From: Rhodanobacter thiooxydans
GTDB taxonomy: Bacteria > Pseudomonadota > Gammaproteobacteria > Xanthomonadales > Rhodanobacteraceae
Direction: 5' to 3'
Assembly (NCBI RefSeq): GCF_021545845.1
Contig: NZ_CP088923.1
Span: forward strand, 558,001-622,000
DNA length: 64,000 nucleotides
Within the stretch, counting starts at the first letter, position 1, and every line of letters begins with the position of its first letter. This document shows, piece by piece, positions 17,991 to 27,171 of this stretch. Under the pieces are notes generated by a model. The model was not told where the DNA came from. It saw only the letters and a program-made list of their open reading frames with translations, and searched no databases. The position numbers and the translations under genes were made by a program.

Positions 17991-18359
17991 ATGAACATCG
18001 CTGTGAAACGCGCCTACGAGCCGTCGGCCAAGTCCGACGGTTATCGCGTGCTGGTGGAGCGGCTGTGGCCGCGCGGCATGAAGAAGGAAGAGGTGCCGCT
18101 GAACCAGTGGGCCAAGGAGCTGGCGCCGTCCACGGCGCTGCGCAAATGGTTCGGCCACGATCCGGCGCTGTGGGACGGCTTTCGTCACCGCTATGCCGCC
18201 GAGCTGGACGACCTGGCCGAGTACTGGCAACCGCTGGCCGAGCGCTCGGCGCGGCACCAGGTCACCCTGATCTACAGCGCCCACGACGAGGAGCACAACG
18301 GCGCCCTCGTGCTGCGCGACTACCTGGAAAACTGGCTGCACACGCACGGCCCGCGCTGA
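17991..18359 (+). CDS. DUF488 family protein
   Basis: 122 aa. The sequence matches the DUF488 (YeaO-like) pattern: VKRAYEPSAKSDGYRVLVERLWPRG near the N-terminus and VTLIYSAHDEEHNGALVLRDYL near the C-terminus. Homologues are small cytoplasmic proteins of unknown function. The start at 17991 has a GGGAGC site just upstream; a longer start at 17961 is less likely. Confidence 0.85.
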   Translation: MNIAVKRAYEPSAKSDGYRVLVERLWPRGMKKEEVPLNQWAKELAPSTALRKWFGHDPALWDGFRHRYAAELDDLAEYWQPLAERSARHQVTLIYSAHDEEHNGALVLRDYLENWLHTHGPR

Positions 18360-18383
18360 GGGCCGCGCTATGGAGCGACGGGC

Positions 18384-19319
18384 TCAGGCCTGGCGTTGCG
18401 GCGTGCCGGCGCGCGGCCAGTTCGCCAGCGCCGCGCGCGCCTCGGCGCGGCCCAGTTCGATCAGTTCGCGCGCACGGTAGAACTCGTAGGCCAGTGCCAT
18501 GTTGTGCGGCAGCTGGATCAGCAGGTCGGGCGCATATGCGGCCAGGCGCAGACGCGACAGGTTGGCCTGCATCAGGTCCATCGCCTGGGTCAGCAGCTCC
18601 AGCGTGCCCGGCTCGCGCGGACGGCTTTCGCCGCGCGGGATCATCCGGCTGATGAACTCACCGATGCGCTGGCGGTAGCCTTCTTCCGCAGGGTGCGCCT
18701 GGATCGGCGGTTCCGGCGGTGTGGCGGCCACTGCCGGGCCGTCCACGCTGACCGCGATCAGGTAGTCGGCGGTTTCGCGGATCAGCGGGGTCACCGGCAC
18801 TGGGTTGAGCAGGGCGCCGTCGACCAGCCGGCGGCCGTCGATGAGATGTGGGCGGAACACGGTGGGGATCGCGAACGAGGCGCGGATCGCGTCGAACAGG
18901 CCACCGCTGGTCAGCCACACCTCGCGGCCACGCTCGATGTCGGTGGCCACCGCGGTGAACGCCAGCGGCAGTTCCTCGATCTGCGCGTCGCCGACCAGCC
19001 CGCGCATGGTCTCGATGATTTTCTCTCCCTTGATCAGGCCGCCGCCGGAGAACGTCCAGTCGACCAGCCGCAGCACGTCGAGCTTGGCCAGCGCGCAGAC
19101 CCAGTCGCGATACACGTCGAGCTTGCCCGCCGCGTGGATGCCGCCGATCAGCGCGCCCATCGAGCTGCCGGCGATCGCCACGATCGCGTAGCCCTGCGCC
19201 TCGATTTCCTCGATCACGCCGATGTGCGCCAGCCCTTTCGCGCCGCCGGCGCCGAGCGCCAGCGCCACGGTCGGCTTGCGTGCCGCCGGCGCGCTGCCGC
19301 CGGCATCGGCGGCGGTCAT
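18384..19319 (-). CDS. Patatin-like phospholipase (RssA-like)
   Basis: 311 aa lipid acyl hydrolase with a Ser-Asp catalytic dyad: oxyanion-hole glycines LGAGGAKG at about 22-29, the nucleophile elbow GSSMG (Ser53) and the DGA motif with Asp167. It lacks a signal peptide and probably acts in the cytoplasm on phospholipids or lysophospholipids. It begins 11 bp after the stop of a WYL-domain regulator, so the two form an operon. An alternative ATG lies a few codons upstream, overlapping the regulator end. Confidence 0.88.
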   Translation of the reverse strand: MTAADAGGSAPAARKPTVALALGAGGAKGLAHIGVIEEIEAQGYAIVAIAGSSMGALIGGIHAAGKLDVYRDWVCALAKLDVLRLVDWTFSGGGLIKGEKIIETMRGLVGDAQIEELPLAFTAVATDIERGREVWLTSGGLFDAIRASFAIPTVFRPHLIDGRRLVDGALLNPVPVTPLIRETADYLIAVSVDGPAVAATPPEPPIQAHPAEEGYRQRIGEFISRMIPRGESRPREPGTLELLTQAMDLMQANLSRLRLAAYAPDLLIQLPHNMALAYEFYRARELIELGRAEARAALANWPRAGTPQRQA

Positions 19320-19330
19320 CGGCTCGCCCT

Positions 19331-20326
19331 TCAACGCGGTGCCTGCTGGTAACCGCCCAGCGCCAGTTGCAGCAGGATCTTCATCTCCTCGCGCAGCGAC
19401 AGCGGCGCCACGATTTCCGCGTCCGGGCCGTACTTGAGCACGTCCATCAGCAGTTCCTTCGAGTTGGAGTACGGCAGCTTCAGCTCGTAGCGGCCATCCG
19501 GCAGCCACTCGCCCTTCTGCTGCGAATGCCAGTGCTCGTCGGCGACCCAGCGCGCGGCATGTTGCGAGAAGCGGATCGTCGCCCACGCCTTCGGCTTGCC
19601 GGCGAAGATGCCGTAGCTGGAAGCGAGCAATTCATTGAGCTCGGCGTCGGCCACGTCGGTGGCGGGCGTGTCCAGCGCCTGCGCGTCGGCGATGCGGTCG
19701 ACCGCGAAGCTGCGCAATGCCTGGCGGTCGTGGTCCCACACGTCGAGGTACCAGTTGTCGCGGTAGTGGGTCAGCCGCTGCGGCGACACCGTGCGCCGGC
19801 TGTCTGCGTTGGTGGTGCGTGCGCGGTAGCGGAAGCGCAGCTGCCGGCGCTCCAGCACCGCGCCGGCGACGATGCGGAACACTTGCTGGTCGAGCTTGCG
19901 CTCGCCCCACGGGATCACCCGGATCCGCTCGATCGGCAGCGTCTTGCCGTTGTCGTGGCTGGACAGCAGGCCCTCGATGCGCGACTTGAACGGCGCCAGC
20001 GCGCCGGCCAGCACGCCGGGGCCGGAACGGCCGATCAGCTCGTTCAGGGCCAGCAGCGCGGCCAGCTCGTCGGAGGTCAGCCACAACCCGGGCAACTCGA
20101 ACTTCTCGCCCTCGCCGGCTTCGTAGCGGAACGCGGCCTGGTCGATGCCGGCGCTTTCCACCGGCGCGCCCAGCGCGTCGCGCAGGAAGGCCACGTCGCG
20201 GTACAGCGTGGCGCGCGAGCACTCCAGCTCGCCGAGCAGGCGCGACAGCGCAATCGGGTAGTGCGCCGACTTCAGCAGCCGGTGCAGGGTCAGTATGCGT
20301 TCGTAGCGATCCATGGGCGTCGGCAT
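19331..20326 (-). CDS. WYL-domain transcriptional regulator
   Basis: 331 aa. An N-terminal winged helix (about residues 5-60, SRLLGELECSRATLYRDVAFL) is followed by a WYL ligand-sensing domain carrying HYRDNWYLDVWDHDRQALRSF and a C-terminal WCX extension. These regulators sense nucleic-acid fragments or other ligands and often control stress or defence genes. It is co-transcribed with the patatin gene. ATG at 20314 (MDRYER) is an equally plausible start. Confidence 0.88.
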   Translation of the reverse strand: MPTPMDRYERILTLHRLLKSAHYPIALSRLLGELECSRATLYRDVAFLRDALGAPVESAGIDQAAFRYEAGEGEKFELPGLWLTSDELAALLALNELIGRSGPGVLAGALAPFKSRIEGLLSSHDNGKTLPIERIRVIPWGERKLDQQVFRIVAGAVLERRQLRFRYRARTTNADSRRTVSPQRLTHYRDNWYLDVWDHDRQALRSFAVDRIADAQALDTPATDVADAELNELLASSYGIFAGKPKAWATIRFSQHAARWVADEHWHSQQKGEWLPDGRYELKLPYSNSKELLMDVLKYGPDAEIVAPLSLREEMKILLQLALGGYQQAPR

Positions 20327-20465
20327 ATCGTGGGAAAGAGGCCTTGTGTAGCATGGCGGCGGCCTGTGGCGGCCGCAAGTCGCCGCATCCGTCGCCGTCG
20401 ACGCCCCTTGGGCGCCTCATGCCGCCCATCCGCGAACTGCCCCGGACGCTCTGCCTGCCACCGGC

Positions 20466-20663
20466 ATGAACGGCGCGCAGCCGTCGGGTTACACCCGGAT
20501 CCTGCTGCGGGTACTGGCGATCGGTGGCTACGGCCTGTGGATCCGGCTCGGCATGGCGCTGGGGATGGAGCGGAGCGGGCGCATGCGACATGCGGATGCC
20601 GCTGATCCTCGGCAGCGCGTCTACGAGACGGCGCTGGCCGGCGCGTTGCCGGCCAACGGCTGA
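20466..20663 (+). CDS. Hypothetical small protein
   Basis: 65 aa open frame with one hydrophobic segment (ILLRVLAIGGYGLWIRLGMAL). It has no recognised family and no clear ribosome site. It fills the gap between the divergent WYL and DUF481 genes and could be spurious. Confidence 0.3.
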   Translation: MNGAQPSGYTRILLRVLAIGGYGLWIRLGMALGMERSGRMRHADAADPRQRVYETALAGALPANG

Positions 20664-20762
20664 GGCCGCTCGGATGACGCGGCGGCGCCGTTCATTGCAA
20701 ATTCAAGCCGTCCCGATAAGGTAGCGGTCTTACTAATGTTTAACAAAAACGGATCACCCCCG

Positions 20763-21572
20763 ATGAAAAAGACCTTGATTGCCGGCTTGCTGCTGGCTGC
20801 TTGCGCGAGCTTCACTGCCCAGGCCCAGGACGCCGACACCAACCCGGCCAACAACGGCGGCTGGAGCGGTTCGGGCGAGTTCGGCTTCGCCTCCTCCACC
20901 GGCAACTCGCGCTCGGAGAACATCAACGCCAAGCTCGGCCTCAGCCAGGAGAACGAGCAGTGGAAGAACAGTTTCTTCGTCGACGCGCTGCGCTCGAAGA
21001 GCCAGCAGACCATCGTGGACAGCAACGGCAACACTCTCAAGCAGTTCAACACCACCGCGAACCGCTATGACGGCGGCGCCTCGGTCGGTCTCAAGCTCGA
21101 CCCGCGCAGCTACATCGTCGGCGCCGCCCGCTATGAGCACGATGATTTCGGCGCGAACCTGTGGCAGGGCATCGTCTCGCTCGGTTACGGCTATATCGCG
21201 CTGAAGGACGGGCGCAACGAGCTGTCGTTCGAAATCGGCCCCGGCTACAAGCGCTACCGTCCCGCCGACCTCGAGGTGGTGACCGGCGGTGTGGTGACGA
21301 AGGAGCGCCAGCCGACCGAGAGCGAGATGGTTGCCCGCGGCCTGACCAACTACAAGTACAAGCTCACCGAGAACACGGCATTCGAGGACACCTTCCTGAT
21401 GGAAGCCGGTTCGAAGAACACCTACCTGCAGAACGACGCCGGCGTGGCGGTCAGCATGACCCGCAAGCTGGCGCTGAAGGTCGGCTTCCAGATACGCCAC
21501 AACAGCGACGTGCTGCCGGGCACCAAGAAGACCGACACGCTGACCACCAGCAACCTGGTCTACAGCTTCTAA
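20763..21572 (+). CDS. DUF481 outer-membrane beta-barrel protein
   Basis: 269 aa. A signal peptide (MKKTLIAGLLLAACASFTAQA, cleaved about residue 22) leads into a DUF481/YdiY-type barrel with alternating beta strands and a terminal aromatic (NLVYSF). The motif GFASSTGNSRSENINAKLGL near the N-terminus is typical. It is probably a small salt-responsive or uncharacterised outer-membrane barrel. ATG 20763 was chosen for the signal peptide; a longer start at 20736 would add nine residues before it. Possible promoter TTGCAA around 20695. Confidence 0.88.
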   Translation: MKKTLIAGLLLAACASFTAQAQDADTNPANNGGWSGSGEFGFASSTGNSRSENINAKLGLSQENEQWKNSFFVDALRSKSQQTIVDSNGNTLKQFNTTANRYDGGASVGLKLDPRSYIVGAARYEHDDFGANLWQGIVSLGYGYIALKDGRNELSFEIGPGYKRYRPADLEVVTGGVVTKERQPTESEMVARGLTNYKYKLTENTAFEDTFLMEAGSKNTYLQNDAGVAVSMTRKLALKVGFQIRHNSDVLPGTKKTDTLTTSNLVYSF

Positions 21573-21632
21573 GCGGCAACCGACGCCGAAGATCGGCGCC
21601 ATCGGTGCCGATTGCCTACGGAGCGCCAGCCC

Positions 21633-22304
21633 TTATGGCGTGGCCCCGCTGAACTTCTCCGCCGTGGCGCCCTTCACCGGGCCGATCTGCGCGCTGCCGC
21701 TGACCTTCAGCACCACCTCGCGGCGGAATTCCAGCGTGCCCTGCACCACCGCGTGCGGGCCGATCACGATCACCGGCTTGCGCTCGCTGCCCCAGCGGAA
21801 CCAGCCGTTGTTCGGCTTGTCGACCAGGATGCCACGCTCGACGCGCGAGTCCGCGCCCACCGTGATGTCGCCGCTGACCGTGCCGATGCCGCCGGCGACG
21901 TGGGCGCCGTCCAGCACGATGGCGCCGTTGACGTTCTCGACCCGGCCGCCGACCTCGGCGCCGCGGGCCAGCTGGATGCGGCCGTTGACCGCGTTCACCT
22001 CGCCGCTGACCCGGCTGGCGCTGCCCAGGCTGATCGCGCCGTTGACCGTGCCCAGCTTGGTGGCCTGGGCCTTGTCGCCCAGCTCGACCTTGCCGTTGAC
22101 GGTGCTGGCCTCGTGCACGCTGGCGCCGCCGGCGATATGCACCGCGCCGTTGACCGTGCTGACGTCGCCGACCTGTTGGCCGGCCTCGACCTGCACTGAA
22201 CCGTTGACCTTGTCGATGTCGTTGTCGCGTGCGCTGGCCTGCGGCGGCAGGCCGAGGCCCAGCGCGAGCGCGGCGAGGATGAGGATCGTCGGGAATCGAC
22301 GCAT
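21633..22304 (-). CDS. Secreted repeat protein with VNG beta-helix-like repeats
   Basis: 223 aa. A signal peptide (cleavage near ASA-RD) is followed by at least six repeats of about 18 residues centred on VNG (VSTVNGAVHI, ASTVNGKVEL, LGTVNGAISL, VNAVNGRIQL, VENVNGAIVL). This suggests a short right-handed beta-helix like the bactofilin/polymer-forming fold. It is exported to the periplasm or surface. The start at 22304 has an AGGAG site on the minus strand. Function unknown. Confidence 0.8.
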   Translation of the reverse strand: MRRFPTILILAALALGLGLPPQASARDNDIDKVNGSVQVEAGQQVGDVSTVNGAVHIAGGASVHEASTVNGKVELGDKAQATKLGTVNGAISLGSASRVSGEVNAVNGRIQLARGAEVGGRVENVNGAIVLDGAHVAGGIGTVSGDITVGADSRVERGILVDKPNNGWFRWGSERKPVIVIGPHAVVQGTLEFRREVVLKVSGSAQIGPVKGATAEKFSGATP

Positions 22305-22453
22305 GGCGTTACTCCTGCAGGGAAATGGCCAGGCTAGGATGCGCCGCCGGCGCGCAGGGTTGCGCATGACCTGTGGCAGGGGGCGCATTTGACGCTGCCG
22401 GGGGCGGCCGGCACCATTGCAGCCTTGCATCTCATCGTTGGACGCCTCCTTCC

Positions 22454-23197
22454 ATGCACAAGCTCGTTCTGATCCGCCACGGCCAATCGCAGTGGAACCT
22501 CGACAACCGCTTCAGCGGCTGGGCCGACGTCGACCTTACCGAGCAGGGCATGGCCGAGGCGCGCGAGGCCGGCCGCCTGCTGCGCGAGGACGGCTACCAC
22601 TTCGACGTGGCGCACACCTCGGTGCTCAAGCGCGCGGTGCGCACGCTGTGGGGCGTGCAGGACGCGATGGACCTGATGTGGATTCCGGTGCTCACCGACT
22701 GGCGCCTCAACGAGCGCCACTACGGCGGCCTCACCGGCCTCAACAAGGCCGAGACCGCGGCGAAGTACGGCGAGGACCAGGTGAAGATCTGGCGCCGCAG
22801 CTACGACATCCCGCCGCCGCCGCTGGAGCGCGCCGCGAACGAATCGGTGCATGACCCGCGCTACGCGAAGCTCGACCCGAAGGACATCCCCGACACCGAA
22901 TGCCTGAAGGACACCGTGGCCCGCGTGCTGCCGTACTGGCACGAGGTGCTGGCGCCGGCGATCAAGTCCGGCCAGCGCGTGCTGGTGGCCGCGCACGGCA
23001 ATTCGCTGCGCGCGCTGGTGAAGTACCTGGACGGCATTTCCGACCAGGCGATCGTCGAGCTGAACATCCCCAATGGCGTGCCGCTGGTGTACGAGTTCGA
23101 CGACGAACTGAAGCCGCTCAAGCGCTACTACCTCGGCGACGCCGAGGCGATCGCGGCGAAGATGGCCGCAGTGGCGAACCAGGGCAAGGCGAAGTAG
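22454..23197 (+). CDS. gpmA: 2,3-bisphosphoglycerate-dependent phosphoglycerate mutase
   Basis: 247 aa glycolytic enzyme interconverting 3- and 2-phosphoglycerate. The phosphohistidine motif [10 protein letters not shown] puts His9 in place, and [13 protein letters not shown] and [13 protein letters not shown] carry the other active-site residues. The length matches the dPGM family. The start is the ATG at 22454 just before the first strand; upstream in-frame sequence has no family similarity. Confidence 0.96.
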   Translation: MHKLVLIRHGQSQWNLDNRFSGWADVDLTEQGMAEAREAGRLLREDGYHFDVAHTSVLKRAVRTLWGVQDAMDLMWIPVLTDWRLNERHYGGLTGLNKAETAAKYGEDQVKIWRRSYDIPPPPLERAANESVHDPRYAKLDPKDIPDTECLKDTVARVLPYWHEVLAPAIKSGQRVLVAAHGNSLRALVKYLDGISDQAIVELNIPNGVPLVYEFDDELKPLKRYYLGDAEAIAAKMAAVANQGKAK

Positions 23198-23207
23198 GGC
23201 CCGTTGG

Positions 23208-23301
23208 GCCGGGATTCGGGACTGGGGATTCGGGATTTGGCAGAGCAAAAGCCGCCAGTAAGCGGTGCTTTCGTGCTTTTGCGAATCCCGAATCCCGGCC
23301 C
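23208..23301. repeat. Inverted repeat of GGGATTCGGG type
   Basis: Direct copies of GGGATTCGGGA at about 23211-23245 are mirrored by GAATCCCGAATCCCGG at about 23283-23298. It forms a potential large hairpin between gpmA and the next gene, of a kind common in Xanthomonadales intergenic DNA, and may terminate gpmA transcription. Confidence 0.65.
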
Positions 23302-23365
23302 TGTCAGTCGCCCGCGCAGGGCTGCCGCACTATCCTGACCACCGACCCATCCACCGGACTGCGCC

Positions 23366-23914
23366 ATGCCCGCGCACCTGACCAACTACCTCGTGATGCT
23401 GCCGATCCTCGCCTGGATCGTATGGCGCCGCGTCAGCCGGCAGTTCGGCCGCCAGCCGATCCGGCGCAAGCGGATGATCTTGCGCGTCGCGCTGTTCGCA
23501 TTCCTCGGCGGCATGCTCGCACTCAGCGGGTTCCACCACATGGCATTGGCCGAGGGCCTCGCCGGCGGCGTGTTGCTCGGCGGGGCGCTGGGCCTGCTCG
23601 GGCTGCGCCTGACCCGCTTCGAGACCGATCCGGTCAAGGGCGACTGCTACGTGCCGAACCCGTGGATCGGCGCGCTGCTCACCGCGCTGCTGCTGGGGCG
23701 GCTGGCTTGGCGGATGCTGGTGGTGTGGCCGTCAATGCAGCAGTCGGCGGCGGTCCCGACCGGCACGATGCCGCCGATGGGTTATGCCGCCAGCCCGCTG
23801 ACCATGCTGGTGATCGGCCTGCTGGTGGGTTACTACCTCGTCTACTTCAGCGGCCTGCTGATCCACCACCGCCGCTTTCAGCGGGCACATCCGGGTCGCG
23901 ACGTCGCGCTGTAG
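23366..23914 (+). CDS. Inner-membrane protein, CcdC/DUF1453-like
   Basis: 182 aa with about five hydrophobic segments. The N-terminus (LVMLPILAWIVWRRVSRQFG) and the following basic loop RQPIRRKRM resemble the DUF1453/CcdC-like family of small membrane proteins. There is no clear operon partner. The assignment rests on overall pattern only. Confidence 0.65.
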   Translation: MPAHLTNYLVMLPILAWIVWRRVSRQFGRQPIRRKRMILRVALFAFLGGMLALSGFHHMALAEGLAGGVLLGGALGLLGLRLTRFETDPVKGDCYVPNPWIGALLTALLLGRLAWRMLVVWPSMQQSAAVPTGTMPPMGYAASPLTMLVIGLLVGYYLVYFSGLLIHHRRFQRAHPGRDVAL

Positions 23915-23953
23915 GCCGCGACGGCAGACTGGGCCGGCGCGGCGCGCCGCTCC

Positions 23954-25258
23954 TCAGGAGGCCGGCGCGTCGAGGTAATCCAGGCTGGCCTGCAGCATCG
24001 AGGCCATGCCGATCTTCAGCGCATCCTCGTCGAGGAAGAATTTCGGCGAGTGGTTGACCGGCGCCTTCGAGGCATCCTGACCGACTGGCGTGGCGCCGAC
24101 GAAGAAATACACGCTCGGCACTTTCTGTGCGAAGTAGGCGAAGTCCTCCGAGGCCATCCACGGCTTCGCCTCGATCACGTGCTCAGCGCCGATCGCCGTG
24201 GCGATGCTGGCTTTTACCCTTGCGGCCAGCGCGGGGTCGTTGACCAGCACCGGGTTGCTCTCGCCGAGCGGGATCTGCGTCTCGACGGTGGCGCCATTCG
24301 CGGCGGCGAGGTGTTCGGCGATGCCCTTGAGGTTGTCGATCGCCTGCTGGCGCATGCCGGCGTCGAACGTGCGCAGCGTGCCTTGCAGTTCCACCTTGTC
24401 CGGCACGATGTTGTAGCGCGAGCCGCCGTCGACGATGCCGAAGCTGAGCACCGCCGGCAGCGTGCCGATGTCCAGCTTGCGGCTGACGATGGTCTGCGCG
24501 GTGCTGATGATCTCGGCGGCGGTGACGATCGGATCGACCCCGTTCCACGGCATCGCGCCGTGGGTCTGGCGGCCGTGCACCACCAGGCGGAACCAGTCCG
24601 AGCCGGCCATCGTCGGCCCCGACCGCACCGCCACCGTGCCCACGTTGAGTGCGCTGACCACGTGCATGCCGAACATCGCGTCGGGTTTGAAATCGCGCAG
24701 CAAGCCCTGCTTGAGCATCAGCGCGGCGCCACCCTCCTCGCCGGCCGGTGCGCCTTCCTCGGCTGGCTGGAACACGAACAGCACCGAGCCGTGCAGCCGA
24801 TGCTTCATGCCGCTCAGTGCCTGCGCCATGCCCAGCAGCATCGCGGTATGCGCGTCGTGGCCGCAGGCGTGCATCACCCCGACGGTCTTGCCGCGGTACT
24901 CGCCCTTCGCCTTCGAGGCGAACGGCAGGTTCACTTCCTCGGTCACCGGCAGCGCGTCCATGTCGGCACGGAGCGCCAGCCGTGGCCCAGGCAGGTCGCC
25001 TTTGAGCAGGCCGACCACGCCGGTGTGCGCGATGCCGGTGTGTACCTCCAGCCCCAGCCGCTTCAGTTCCCGCGCGACCAGCGCCGAGGTGCGTACCTCG
25101 CGGTTGCTAAGTTCCGGATGCTGGTGGATGTCGTGCCGCCATGCGATGGTCTGTGGCAGTGCCTGCTGCGCCAACGCCTGTGCGGCGGAGGCGTCGGCGG
25201 CGTGCGATGGTGCCATGGCGGCAGCGGCCAGGACCAGGGCGAGGGCGGTGCGGTACAT
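23954..25258 (-). CDS. M20 family amidohydrolase (exported)
   Basis: 434 aa metallopeptidase-like hydrolase. A signal peptide (MYRTALALVLAAAAMAPSHA) precedes the catalytic domain. Metal ligands are visible in MHACGHDAHTAM and in the PAEEG motif, and the lid/dimerisation domain contains HGRQTHGAMPWNGVDP. Related enzymes cleave N-acyl amino acids (hippurate, indole-acetyl conjugates). It is probably periplasmic. A longer in-frame extension exists upstream but encodes a frameshifted EAL-domain relic, so ATG 25258 is the proper start. Confidence 0.9.
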   Translation of the reverse strand: MYRTALALVLAAAAMAPSHAADASAAQALAQQALPQTIAWRHDIHQHPELSNREVRTSALVARELKRLGLEVHTGIAHTGVVGLLKGDLPGPRLALRADMDALPVTEEVNLPFASKAKGEYRGKTVGVMHACGHDAHTAMLLGMAQALSGMKHRLHGSVLFVFQPAEEGAPAGEEGGAALMLKQGLLRDFKPDAMFGMHVVSALNVGTVAVRSGPTMAGSDWFRLVVHGRQTHGAMPWNGVDPIVTAAEIISTAQTIVSRKLDIGTLPAVLSFGIVDGGSRYNIVPDKVELQGTLRTFDAGMRQQAIDNLKGIAEHLAAANGATVETQIPLGESNPVLVNDPALAARVKASIATAIGAEHVIEAKPWMASEDFAYFAQKVPSVYFFVGATPVGQDASKAPVNHSPKFFLDEDALKIGMASMLQASLDYLDAPAS

Positions 25259-25369
25259 GGGCGTCTCCGGGGCGGGGAAAGCCGATGGTAGCGCGCCGCC
25301 ACCATGCCCGCTCGGCGCGAGCACCGCGTGGCGCTGGCCGGGGCTGCGATGCTTCAGTCGCGCAGGTGA

Positions 25370-25980
25370 TCCGCCGGCTGCGCTGGCGCAGCGGATGCAT
25401 GCCGGCCAGCCAGCCGGCCACGTCCGCCGCCGGCAGCGGACGGGCGATGCGGAAGCCCGGTACTTCGTCGCAGGCCATGTCGCGCACGGCGGCCAGCACG
25501 CGCCCGGTTCCACCCCTTCCATCACCACGCGGAAACCCAGCTCGTGGGCCAGCGCCACCATCGAGCGCACCACCGCCGCGTCGTGCCGGCTGGTGTCGAG
25601 TCCGCACACCAGCGACTTGTCGATCTTCAGGCAGCTGGCCGGCATCTGGCGCAATGCGTCGAGGTTGCTGTAGCCGATGCCGAAGTCGTCGATGGCGATG
25701 CTCACGCCGGCCTCGCGCAGCGCGGCCAGGTGGCAGCGAGTGGCGTCGCTGTGGTGCATCGCGGTGCCCTCGGTGAACGCCAGCTCCAGCAGCTCCAGCG
25801 GCACCGTATGCCACCGCGCGGTCGCGCCCAGGCGCGCCTCCAGCGCGGCATGCGCGGCGTTCATTACCCGCCGCACAGCTCGCGCGCCTCAACCCGGAGC
25901 AGGCCTACGCCGGGCTGCAGGGTGAGCGGCACGCCGAGGCAGTCGATCGGCTCGCGCAGCGGGGCCAGCCGCCGCGGGCT
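25370..25980 (-). pseudogene. Remnant of a GGDEF-EAL cyclic-di-GMP phosphodiesterase
   Basis: The frame from about 25876 to 25502 encodes the central EAL domain (VSIAIDDFGIGYSNLDALRQ, LKIDKSLV, ELGFRVVMEGVE). At 25502 the similarity jumps one frame to VLAAVRDMACDEVPGFRIARPLPAADVAGWL, the normal EAL C-terminus. The N-terminal EAL signature and any complete GGDEF domain are missing. A short third-frame segment before 25876 (GVPLTLQPGVG) may be the GGDEF end. A truncated, frameshifted gene fragment without likely function. Confidence 0.75.
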
Positions 25981-26019
25981 ACTGCGGCACTGGCGAAGGA
26001 GCGACGCGCCGATGGCCGA

Positions 26020-27138
26020 TCACTCGGGCCGGTGTTCCAGCGCCAGGTATTCCTCGCTCTGCATCTCGATCAGGCGCGACTCGGTACGGCCGAACTCGGC
26101 GCGCAGGCGTTCGCCGTCGTACAGCTCGGTGATCGGCGCGGCGGCGGACAGCACCAGCTTGACGTGGCGGTCGTAGAACTCGTCCACCAATTGCACGAAA
26201 CGCTTGGCGGCGTCCTCGCTGTAGACGGTGAACTGCGGCACGTTGGCCACGATCACCGCCGGCACTGCCCTGGCCAACGCAATGTAGTCGGCTACCGCGC
26301 GTGGCCCTTCGCACAGCGCGGCGAACTCGAACCAGGCGATGTCGTCGGCGCGCTTGACGAACGGAATCTCGCGGCCGTTGATGTGCGCGCTGCCGTGCTC
26401 CTGCACGTTGCCGCGGGCCTGGCCGGCGAAGATGCGCTCCAGCGCGCGGTGTGCCTCGGCGCCGGGCGGGGTGAGGTAGACCGGCGCGCGGGTCAGCGCA
26501 CGCAGGCGCCAGTCGTGCGAGGAGGCCATCTCGACCACATGGCAGTGCCGTTCGATCAGCGCGATCGCGGGCAGGAAGCGCGCGCGCTGCAGGCCGCCCT
26601 GGTACAGGTCGGCCGGCGCGGTGTTGGAGGTGGTGACCAGGCTCACGCCGCGCGCGAACAGCGCGTCGAGCAGGCCCGAGAGGATCATCGCATCGCCGAT
26701 GTCGTTGACCAGGAACTCGTCCAGGCACAGCACGCGGCAGCGCGCGGCGAGGCCGGCGGCCACCTCGACCAGCGGGTTCTGCTGCTCGCCCAGCATGCGC
26801 AGGTGCGCGTGCACCTCGCCCATGAAGCGGTGGAAGTGCCGGCGCAGCGCCACGCCGTGCGGCAGGCTGGCAGCGAACAGGTCCATCAGGAAGGTCTTGC
26901 CGCGGCCCACCGTGCCCCACAGGTACAAGCCCGGCACGGCCTCCGGCGGCTCGTTGCCGAGCAGCGATTTCAGCCGGCCGAGCAGGCCATTGCCGTTCGC
27001 CGGTTCGATGCACAGCGCCGCATGCATGCGGTCGAATTCCGGCAACAGCGCCAACTGGGTCGGGTCGGACTCCCAGCGGTGCGCGGCGACGCCTTCGAGA
27101 TAGCGCGCACTGGGCGCAGGCGAGGGGGTTTCACTCAT
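26020..27138 (-). CDS. zapE: Cell-division ATPase ZapE (AFG1-like)
   Basis: 372 aa AAA-type ATPase with Walker A GTVGRGKT at 75-82 and Walker B CLDEF. ZapE associates with the Z-ring and affects its stability in E. coli, particularly under stress or low oxygen. The length and the phrase GLYLWGTVGRGKTFLMDLF are diagnostic. It starts 33 bp after the alpha/beta hydrolase gene on the same strand, so co-transcription is likely. Confidence 0.92.
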   Translation of the reverse strand: MSETPSPAPSARYLEGVAAHRWESDPTQLALLPEFDRMHAALCIEPANGNGLLGRLKSLLGNEPPEAVPGLYLWGTVGRGKTFLMDLFAASLPHGVALRRHFHRFMGEVHAHLRMLGEQQNPLVEVAAGLAARCRVLCLDEFLVNDIGDAMILSGLLDALFARGVSLVTTSNTAPADLYQGGLQRARFLPAIALIERHCHVVEMASSHDWRLRALTRAPVYLTPPGAEAHRALERIFAGQARGNVQEHGSAHINGREIPFVKRADDIAWFEFAALCEGPRAVADYIALARAVPAVIVANVPQFTVYSEDAAKRFVQLVDEFYDRHVKLVLSAAAPITELYDGERLRAEFGRTESRLIEMQSEEYLALEHRPE

Positions 27139-27171
27139 CGAGCGGACGGGTCTTCGGAGGGGTGGCCGGCG

